Assembly (NCBI GenBank): GCA_902797925.1
Contig: CADBUT010000101.1
Span: forward strand, 1-8,919
Direction of reading: 5' to 3'
DNA from: an uncultured Spirochaetaceae bacterium
GTDB lineage: Bacteria; Spirochaetota; Spirochaetia; Treponematales; Treponemataceae
Length of the DNA: 8,919 bases
The notes beneath the pieces were generated by a model that ran no database searches, was not told where the DNA came from, and was given only the letters and a program-made list of their open reading frames with translations. A program made the position numbers and the translations under genes. This document shows positions 1 through 6,500 of the stretch, piece after piece (the first letter of the stretch is position 1; each line of letters starts with the position of its first letter).

Positions 1-399
1 AAGTATGGTCCAAAAGGAACAAAACTTGATGCTGTTTACTGTACAAACGACTCAACAGCTAACGGTGTAACAAACGCTCTTATTTCTGCCGGTTACGATG
101 CTTCTAACTTCCCGATCATCACTGGTCAGGACTGTGATATCGTAGCTGTTAAGAACATGCTCGCTGGAACACAGGCTATGTCTATCTTCAAAGATACACG
201 TACACTTGCTTCTAAAGTTGTTGAAATGGTTGATGCAATCATGAAGGGTTCTGAACCACCTGTAAATGATACAAAGACATACGACAACGGAACAGGCGTT
301 GTTCCTTCATTCCTTTGTGAACCAGTTTACGGTTCAAAAGAAAACTACAAAGAATTGCTTATCGATTCTGGTTACTACACAGAATCTCAGCTCAAGTAG
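1..399 (+). CDS. chvE: Multiple monosaccharide ABC transporter substrate-binding protein, C-terminal part (5' end outside window)
   Basis: This is the C-terminal 132 residues of a periplasmic sugar-binding protein, open from base 1 and ending in TAG at 397-399. Visible are a TND motif at residues 15-17 and GQD at 42-44, both in the lobe that contacts sugar in this family. An SIFKDTRTLA segment, a VNDTKTYDNG stretch, a VVPSFL segment and the ending DSGYYTESQLK are all strongly ChvE-like. ChvE-type proteins bind several monosaccharides (glucose, galactose, xylose, arabinose) and deliver them to the MmsA/MmsB membrane complex; here both partners follow directly. The family is usually about 350-380 residues, so nearly two thirds is missing upstream, including the signal peptide. 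An ATG at 157 is internal and not the true start, because the similarity continues upstream of it. Codon choice is strongly biased (Asn almost always AAC), which suggests high expression. The exact sugar cannot be read from this fragment. Confidence 0.93.
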   Translation, partial: KYGPKGTKLDAVYCTNDSTANGVTNALISAGYDASNFPIITGQDCDIVAVKNMLAGTQAMSIFKDTRTLASKVVEMVDAIMKGSEPPVNDTKTYDNGTGVVPSFLCEPVYGSKENYKELLIDSGYYTESQLK

Positions 400-415
400 T
401 TTGAACTGACTTGAT

Positions 416-453
416 AAAGGGGCTGTCTAACACTTGTGGACAGCCTCTTTTTT
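416..453 (+). terminator. Hairpin with T-run between chvE and mmsA (partial terminator or attenuator)
   Basis: The arms at 416-427 (core GGCTGTC at 421-427) and 439-450 (core GACAGCC at 439-445) pair over about 12 bp with one G-T wobble, closing an 11-base loop. The downstream arm runs into six T residues at 448-453, the form of a rho-independent terminator. It lies inside an operon whose downstream genes belong with chvE, so full termination is unlikely. Partial read-through, or protection of the chvE mRNA 3' end, would give excess binding protein over the ATPase and permease, an arrangement common in ABC importer operons. I found no convincing separate promoter between it and mmsA. Confidence 0.8.
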
Positions 454-486
454 ATAACGATTTAAGGCAAAGAAAGAGAGGTTCCA

Positions 487-2037
487 ATGGCTAAAACATT
501 ATTGGAAATGAAAAATATTACCAAGGTATTTCCTGGTGTAAAAGCTCTTGACAATGTTAATCTGGTTGTTGAGGAAGGCGAAGTCCACGCAATTGTAGGT
601 GAAAACGGAGCCGGAAAATCAACCCTGATGAATGTTTTGAGCGGTATTTACCCATATGGAACATACGAAGGCGACATCATCTATGACGGTGAAGTCTGTA
701 AATTCCAAACAATCAGAGATAGTGAAGCAAAAGGTATAGTTATTATTCATCAGGAACTTGCATTAGTTCCGCTTCTTACCATCGGTGAAAATATGTTCCT
801 CGGCAATGAAAGGGGAACAAAAGCAAAAATAAACTGGTCCGAGACATTTGACAAAGCTGACGAGCTTTTGAACATGGTAGGACTGAAAGATTCATCAAAG
901 ACATTAATCAAAGATATTGGTGTCGGAAAACAGCAGCTTGTTGAAATTGCAAAAGCACTTGGAAAAAATGTAAAGCTTCTTATTCTTGATGAGCCTACAG
1001 CTTCTCTTAATGACAATGAAGCAAAACATCTGCTTGACCTTCTGCTTGAATTCAAAAAGCAGGGCATGACATCAATCATCATTTCACATAAATTGAATGA
1101 AGTTTCGTATGTCGCAGATAAAATTACAGTAATCCGCGACGGTTCTTCTATAACTTCGCTTGATAAGAAAAAAGACGATTTCTCTGAAGATACAATCATT
1201 TCTGCTATGGTCGGCCGCAGCATTACAGACCGCTTCCCGAAACGTGAGTCGCACATCGGCGAAATCTGTTTTGAAGTTAAGAACTGGTGTGTTGATCATC
1301 CTGTATTTGATGATATTAAGGTTTGTGACAACGTCAACTTCAACCTTAGAAAAGGTGAAGTTCTCGGAATTTCAGGTCTTATGGGTGCAGGACGCACAGA
1401 GCTTTCAATGAGTATTTTCGGACGCTCTTACGGAACAAACATACGCGGACAGATTTTTATGAACGGAAAAGAAGTTTCATTCCCGAACGTAAAATCTGCT
1501 ATTAAAGCAGGTCTTGCTTATGTTACAGAAGACCGGAAAGGCAACGGCCTTATTCTTTCAGAATCAATCTGTAAGAATACTACAGCCGCAAAGCCTGAAA
1601 AAATATCAAAGAATTACATCATAGACTTTGATAAAGAACGCGCCTATTCCGAAGAAATGGCCAAAGAAATGCATACAAAATGCGCTACTGTAATGGAAGA
1701 TGTCGGAAACCTTTCCGGCGGAAATATGCAGAAAGTTCTTGTAGGCAAATGGCTGTTTGCAGAGCCGGATATCCTCATTCTGGATGAACCGACCCGCGGT
1801 ATTGACGTTGGCGCTAAGTACGAAATTTACTGTATCATTAACCGTATGGTTGCGGAAGGCAAATCAGTTATTATGATTTCTTCCGAAATGCCTGAGCTGC
1901 TGGGAATGTGTGACCGTATTTACGTAATGAACGAAGGCAAAATGATTGCAGAAATGGACGGCAAAGAAGCCACACAGGAAAAGATTATGGCTGAAATTAT
2001 TAATTCAGGCAAATCTGAAAATCTTGTAACAGAATAA
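487..2037 (+). CDS. mmsA: Multiple monosaccharide ABC transporter ATP-binding protein (MmsA/GguA)
   Basis: This 516-residue cytoplasmic ATPase of the CUT2 sugar importer class has two fused nucleotide-binding domains, the usual size for RbsA/XylG/GguA proteins. Domain 1 has Walker A GENGAGKST at 38-46, Q-loop Gln89, a degenerate signature GVGKQQ at 145-150, Walker B LLILDE ending at Glu169, and switch His201. Domain 2 has a degenerate P-loop GLMGAGRTE at 297-305, where Arg replaces the Lys, a proper LSGGN signature at 409-413, and Walker B LILDE ending at Glu434. Ser466 stands where the switch His would be. This asymmetry, with one catalytically strong and one weak site, is normal for the family and not a defect. 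It should pair with MmsB and power uptake of the sugar bound by the ChvE-like protein. The start is supported by AGAGAGG at 475-481, five bases before the ATG. The stop is followed immediately by mmsB. Codon use is less biased than in chvE, with Asn mostly AAT. Confidence 0.96.
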   Translation: MAKTLLEMKNITKVFPGVKALDNVNLVVEEGEVHAIVGENGAGKSTLMNVLSGIYPYGTYEGDIIYDGEVCKFQTIRDSEAKGIVIIHQELALVPLLTIGENMFLGNERGTKAKINWSETFDKADELLNMVGLKDSSKTLIKDIGVGKQQLVEIAKALGKNVKLLILDEPTASLNDNEAKHLLDLLLEFKKQGMTSIIISHKLNEVSYVADKITVIRDGSSITSLDKKKDDFSEDTIISAMVGRSITDRFPKRESHIGEICFEVKNWCVDHPVFDDIKVCDNVNFNLRKGEVLGISGLMGAGRTELSMSIFGRSYGTNIRGQIFMNGKEVSFPNVKSAIKAGLAYVTEDRKGNGLILSESICKNTTAAKPEKISKNYIIDFDKERAYSEEMAKEMHTKCATVMEDVGNLSGGNMQKVLVGKWLFAEPDILILDEPTRGIDVGAKYEIYCIINRMVAEGKSVIMISSEMPELLGMCDRIYVMNEGKMIAEMDGKEATQEKIMAEIINSGKSENLVTE

Positions 2038-2039
2038 AT

Positions 2040-2043
2040 GGAG
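2040..2043 (+). promoter_or_regulatory. Shine-Dalgarno deciding the mmsB start
   Basis: GGAG lies directly after the mmsA stop and six bases before the ATG at 2050. Two other in-frame ATGs, at 2038 and 2044, lie on or next to it. The ATG at 2038 has no comparable purine-rich site upstream, so initiation at 2050 is the better-supported choice. Ribosomes finishing mmsA would stop almost on this site, which suggests translational coupling. Confidence 0.6.
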
Positions 2044-2049
2044 ATGAAA

Positions 2050-3297
2050 ATGGCAGATACTAAAATAAACAAAACTTCAGGTGGTTTAAAATCTGTATTA
2101 AAAAGCAACACGATGATAGTTGTACTCGTCGGTGTTATGATACTTTTTGAAATATTGATCCGTGCAACTAATCACGGTTCGTTGTTTGCACCTGCAAATA
2201 TTACAAACATTATCAGACAGAATGCTTACGTAGCTATTCTTGCAACTGGTATGCTTTGCTGTATTCTTACTGGTGGTAACATCGATTTGTCAGTTGGTTC
2301 TGTTGTTGCGCTCGTCGGTGCATTGGCAGGTGTTTTCATTGTCAACTGGGGTTGGCCTGTATGGATTGCAATCATTGCATGTCTTTTGATTGGTACATTG
2401 ATTGGTGCTTTCCACGGTTTCTTCATTGCGTACATCCACATTCCGCCGTTTATCACAACGCTTGCCGGTATGCTTTTGTGGCGCGGTGTTGCAACAATCG
2501 TTCTTGACGGTAAACCAATTGCTCCGTTTCCTGCAAAGTACCTGAACCTTTTTGAAAGCTTCATTCCTGGTACAAACGAAGCTACAAAAGCTAAGTTCGG
2601 TGAAATTACACTTTTTGGTGAATATGTAGACAAATACGTTCTTGCGACAACACTCATCATTTCTTTGATTTGTGTACTGATTTTCATTGTGCTTGAAATT
2701 ATTTCACGCAGTAACAAAATTAAGAAAAACTACACAGTTTCTTCAACAGGCTCCTTCATTGCAAAGCTTGTGTTCCTCTCAATCGTTATCATGATTTTGG
2801 GACAGTTCCTTGCACGTGACCGCGGTCTTCCGGTTGTACTTATTCTTCTTGGTGTTATCATTGCAGCTTATTCTTACTTTACACAGAATACTGTTCCTGG
2901 CCGCTACCTCTATGCAATCGGTGGTAACGCAAAAGCAGCAAAGCTCTCTGGTGTTAATACTGACAACGTAATGTTCTTTGCCTATACAAACATGGGCTTC
3001 ATTGCAGCAGTTGCAGCTTTGGTAACAATCGCACGCTTGAACTCAGCTCAGCCTACAGCCGGCCAGAACTACGAAATGGATGCTATCGGTTCATGTTTCA
3101 TCGGTGGTGCTTCTGCTTACGGTGGAACTGGTACAGTAACAGGTGCTGTTGTCGGTGCTATCTTCATGGGTGTTCTCAACAACGGTATGTCAATTCTCGG
3201 TATTGATATGAACTGGCAGCGCGCTGTAAAGGGTATTGTTCTTCTTGCAGCAGTTATCTTCGACGTTCTGTCTAAGAAGCGCAGCCGCGCAAACTAA
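2050..3297 (+). CDS. mmsB: Multiple monosaccharide ABC transporter permease (MmsB/GguB)
   Basis: This is the inner-membrane permease of the sugar importer, from the RbsC/XylH/AraH family (BPD_transp_2). It has 415 residues from the preferred ATG at 2050, or 419 from the ATG at 2038. The protein is mostly hydrophobic, with about ten plausible membrane segments. Counting from 2050, family motifs are GGNIDLSVGS at 75-84, AIGGNAKAAKLSG at 289-301, and GGASAYGGTGTVTGAVVGA at 352-370. It is longer than RbsC-type permeases (about 320 residues). The additions are a polar segment at about 157-196 and a charged linker near 218-233 (SRSNKIKK and following) before another hydrophobic pair; extra length of this kind fits the XylH/GguB branch. 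It follows mmsA without a gap and ends in a basic tail (SKKRSRAN), likely cytoplasmic. It should form the membrane channel used by MmsA and the upstream ChvE-like protein. Codon use is highly biased toward GGT and GCT. Confidence 0.95.
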   Translation: MADTKINKTSGGLKSVLKSNTMIVVLVGVMILFEILIRATNHGSLFAPANITNIIRQNAYVAILATGMLCCILTGGNIDLSVGSVVALVGALAGVFIVNWGWPVWIAIIACLLIGTLIGAFHGFFIAYIHIPPFITTLAGMLLWRGVATIVLDGKPIAPFPAKYLNLFESFIPGTNEATKAKFGEITLFGEYVDKYVLATTLIISLICVLIFIVLEIISRSNKIKKNYTVSSTGSFIAKLVFLSIVIMILGQFLARDRGLPVVLILLGVIIAAYSYFTQNTVPGRYLYAIGGNAKAAKLSGVNTDNVMFFAYTNMGFIAAVAALVTIARLNSAQPTAGQNYEMDAIGSCFIGGASAYGGTGTVTGAVVGAIFMGVLNNGMSILGIDMNWQRAVKGIVLLAAVIFDVLSKKRSRAN

Positions 3298-3310
3298 AAT
3301 CACAATCTGA

Positions 3311-3338
3311 AGGCATCTTAACTCCTTATAAGGTGCCT
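3311..3338 (+). other. Hairpin just after mmsB, without a T-run
   Basis: AGGCATCTTA at 3311-3320 pairs with TAAGGTGCCT at 3329-3338 over 10 bp with one G-T wobble, around an 8-base loop. The sequence after it (GTATTTAT) is not a continuous T tract, so it does not look like an intrinsic terminator by itself. It begins 13 bases after the mmsB stop and could block 3' exonucleases or help the terminator directly downstream. Confidence 0.55.
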
Positions 3339-3348
3339 GTATTTATAG

Positions 3349-3391
3349 CCCGGTACTGGTTTCGCCTCCATAAATAGTACCGGGTTTTTTT
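3349..3391 (+). terminator. Rho-independent terminator of the sugar transporter operon
   Basis: CCCGGTACT at 3349-3357 and AGTACCGGG at 3376-3384 are perfect 9-bp inverted arms around an 18-base loop, followed at once by seven T residues (3385-3391). It lies about 50 bases after the mmsB stop and upstream of the next gene's promoter. This is the natural end of the chvE-mmsA-mmsB transcript and separates it from the alpha-2-macroglobulin gene. Confidence 0.88.
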
Positions 3392-3424
3392 ATGCCCGTT
3401 AGCTTTTACACCTGCTTTTTTGTA

Positions 3425-3453
3425 TTGCAATCTGATATTATAAAAGTTATTAT
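3425..3453 (+). promoter_or_regulatory. Candidate sigma70-type promoter for the alpha-2-macroglobulin gene
   Basis: TTGCAA at 3425-3430 matches 4 of 6 bases of the -35 consensus. TATTAT at 3448-3453 matches 5 of 6 of the -10 consensus, and the spacer is exactly 17 bases. It lies after the operon terminator and about 50 bases before the start codon, giving a predicted transcript start near 3460 and a short leader of about 42 bases. The region is AT-rich, so a chance match is possible. Confidence 0.5.
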
Positions 3454-3492
3454 TACTTCATTAACGAAAATATCTTCACTACAGTTATGTCT

Positions 3493-3497
3493 GGAGG
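3493..3497 (+). promoter_or_regulatory. Strong Shine-Dalgarno for the alpha-2-macroglobulin gene
   Basis: GGAGG, within CTGGAGGG, sits five bases before the ATG at 3503. It fixes that start, which is also where a complete lipoprotein signal peptide begins. Confidence 0.85.
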
Positions 3498-3502
3498 GTT
3501 TT

Positions 3503-3574
3503 ATGAATATCAACTTTGGTTTTGCAAAGCGGCTGCTTTCGGTGCTGCTGATAGCAATGGTTGTGACAGGATGC
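3503..3574 (+). other. Lipoprotein signal peptide and lipobox of the alpha-2-macroglobulin
   Basis: Residues 1-24 show Lys9-Arg10, a hydrophobic core LLSVLLIAMVV, and the lipobox VTGC, with Cys24 expected to be lipidated after cleavage by signal peptidase II. Ser25 follows, then a Lys-rich and Ala/Asn-rich linker to about residue 40. By the E. coli rule Ser at +2 would allow outer-membrane sorting, but spirochaete sorting rules differ, so the final membrane is uncertain. Confidence 0.88.
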
Positions 3575-6500
3575 AGCAAGAACAAGAAGGCTGCTTCAAA
3601 TGCAAATGCAGCAGGTTCAGACGAATTTTGTGTTATAAGCTATGAACCGAGCGGAACACTGCCGGATGAGGTGAAAAATCCTTCTATATATGTGCAGTTT
3701 TCTGAGCCGGTTGTGCCTCTTGCCAAGCTCGGCGAGCCTTCAGATAAATCTAATATTATTTCAATTGAACCTTCCTTGAAGGGCGTTTTCAGATGGTACG
3801 GTACAAGCCTTTTGAGCTTTGAATGTGCCGACGAAGTCATTCCGCAGACAGAATATGTGGTAAAAATCAATTCAAATGTAAAATCTATAAACGGAACAGC
3901 CTTAACCGGCATGACAAGCTTTTCTTTTAAGACAGAAGAACTCAAGCTTGTTTCTGTTGTGCCCGGTTACGGCGCTGCAAGAAAACTTACAGAAGAAAAT
4001 CCGAACGCATTTGTGCCATACATAGACGATGATGATGTGCCTGTTGCCGCTGCCGGCGACATCGGCGTGTTCTTCAATTACCCGGTTGATTTAGACGTTG
4101 TAAAAAGCTCAATTGTTGTCTATGACGAAGACTCTAATACTTACAATGCGTCTTTTTCAAAGATAAAAGATGCAAACGGTGTGCTTATTGCTATAAAAGA
4201 CAAAATGCCTGAAAACAAGCGCATCGACATAGCACTCAAAAGCGGTGCACAGGCACAGAAAGGCTCGCTTAAAACTGAAAATGACCAGATTCAGAGCTTT
4301 CATACGCTGCTGCCGCTTACATTGCGGAACACAGACACAGACGCCTACAGTTATGGAAAATACAAAAACCCTGTTTACTTTTACTTCTCTCATCAGCTTG
4401 ATGCCAAAAATCTTGACATGCTCGTAAACGGCATCAAGACAACTCCGGCGATGAAAATAACTAAAGACAATGTAGAAGTTTCCGGTAGCCGCGTTATTGT
4501 TTTCGGTCTGCCTGTAAATTACGAAGAAACCTATAAAATGGTTCTGCCGGCCGGAATTGCTGATATTTATGGAAGAAAAACCACAGAATCTGTAAATGTT
4601 GATGTTGAGGTGCCTGCCGCCGCAAGTATGGCAACTTTCAAAGATTATGGTTCAGGAATCCTTGAAGCTCAGTTCAGTCCAAAGCTTGCTTTCCAGTTCC
4701 AGAACATTTTGTCTGGTTCAAGCTATACTTTACGGTCAAGAACAAAAGATGCCGTTACAAAGACTTATGGCGAAAGCGATATTCCAAAGAATGATGCTGT
4801 AGTTGAGACTGTAGACCTTGAGTCTTTCCTGCATAAGAGCGGCGGGCTTTCTGTTGGTAATGTCTTCTTTAATGCAGACATGATTGTAAAAAATTCATGG
4901 AACGACCAGTATTATACACAGTCTAACACGCAGACAATTCAGGTTACAGACTTGGGCGTTACAGTACGTTACGGCTATAACAAGGCTGTTGTTCTTGTTA
5001 CATCTTTAAAGACAGGCCAACCTGTTGCAGGCGCAAATGTCGGCGCTTTTGCATACAAGCTTAATTACGATTCAAACAGCTATTTCTATGACATGCTTAA
5101 TAGTGTTTCGCTTTTTAATAAGGATATTAAGGGCGGAAAACATACAGAACTTGGAAGAGCTGTAACTGACAGCAACGGTCTTGCCGTAATAGATTTTGAA
5201 AAAGGTGCTTTGAGCAAGGCAATAAAAAATACATCAAACAATATGTATATTGAAGTTGTAAGCCAAGGCGACCGTGTTGTGTTCAACCCGGATATTACAA
5301 GCATGTGGCGCTATGATACTGCCGGCATTTCAGAGCCGCAGTTCGCCGAAGACGAAATTATGCGCGTCTTTATGTTTACAGACCGCAAGCTCTATAAGCC
5401 TGGCGAAAAGCTTACGTTCCGCGGAATTGACCGCACTCAAAAACTCGGCAAGCTTGAGCCTTTTGTGGGTGATTATACTATAGAAATAAAAGAAGACGCT
5501 TGGAAGGCAGAACCGATAAAGACATTTAAAGGCAAGACTACTACTTCAGGCGGTTTCTACCATACAGTTACACTTCCTTCAGACCTTGAGCCGGGCGATT
5601 ATGTTATCAGATATACAAGAAAAATGCCGAACGGCAATGAAGCTACACAGAACGAATATTTTCAGATTGCATTTTTTGAGCGTCTGCGCTTTCAGGCTTC
5701 TGCCTCTATACCGGATATAACCTACATACGCGGCGACCGCATTGACGCTTCTGTTTCAGCTGAATATCTTGGCGGCGGAAGCCTTGCCGGCTGCGGCTTT
5801 GAAACTTCATGGTTTAGAGAGCCGTGCGGTTTCAGTTTGAGCGGAGCAAAATTTGACGGCTACAAATTCGGGCCTATGTTCGGTTATGACAGCCGCTCTT
5901 ACTTGGGCAGGGAAGAGGGCACGCTTTCTGTAACAGGCAAAGGCTCAACTTCAATTGCTTCTGGCGGCGAATCTTTGAAAGGCATGGCTTACCAGTACCG
6001 CTCTGAAGTGCGTGTAACAGACCAGAGCAATCAGATGATTGCGGCTTCTGCTTCTACTGTTGTTCATCCGGCGCTTTATTACATAGGCTTGAGCGCGCCG
6101 ACTAACATAAAAGGCTTTGCAAAAAAAGGCGACAAGCTTAATTTCAACTTCAAGTCTGTAACGCCTGACGGCTCAGATATTTCAGACAATGTTATGCCGA
6201 AAGCAAAGGCAAAACGCTCTATCAATGTTGAGCTTCAGCGCGAAGAATGGAATCTTGTTCAGCAGATGGGCGTTTACGGCACAGTGAACACAAGATATGT
6301 GCGCAATATGGTTACAGACCAGACAATGACTGTGCCGCTTGAAAAAGACGGTTCATTCAGCATTACACCATCTAAGAGCGGTTCTTATCTTATCAGAATG
6401 TCTTGTACCGATAAGAACGGCAGCGACGTTGTAACAGAGCGCAGGTTCTATGTTATCGGTTCAGACTGGTACTGGTACGGCGACCAGACAGACGAGCTGA

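Noticed and set aside
157..399. ATG at 157 as the start of a small separate protein
   Set aside because: The ChvE-like similarity continues upstream in the same frame to base 1, including TND and GQD motifs, so this Met is internal.
430..458. Possible promoter for mmsA using TATAAC at 453-458
   Set aside because: The only -35-like element (TTGTGG at 434-439) is 13 bases away and lies in the hairpin, so spacing and context are poor.
750..1256. 168-codon open frame on the minus strand inside mmsA
   Set aside because: It is fully antisense to conserved ATPase motifs and its translation is low-complexity Ser/Phe-rich, as expected from reverse reading of this codon usage. No ribosome binding site or family motif seen.
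1381..1407. Degenerate Walker A (Arg for Lys) in the second MmsA domain as a sign of a broken gene
   Set aside because: The same GLMGAGRTE form and missing switch His occur across RbsA/XylG/GguA ATPases; this is normal for the family.
2226..2717. 163-codon open frame on the minus strand inside mmsB
   Set aside because: It is antisense to conserved permease motifs, with no recognisable domain. It is a by-product of the biased codons of mmsB.
3640..3945. 101-codon open frame on the minus strand near the start of the alpha-2-macroglobulin gene
   Set aside because: It overlaps the well-supported + strand frame, and the translation shows no family features.
4596..5483. Short + strand open frames in other phases (4596-4802, 5274-5483), considered as signs of a frameshift in the alpha-2-macroglobulin gene
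   Set aside because: The main phase from 3503 stays open throughout, and all conserved motifs up to the thioester and beyond fall in that same phase. No frameshift is needed.
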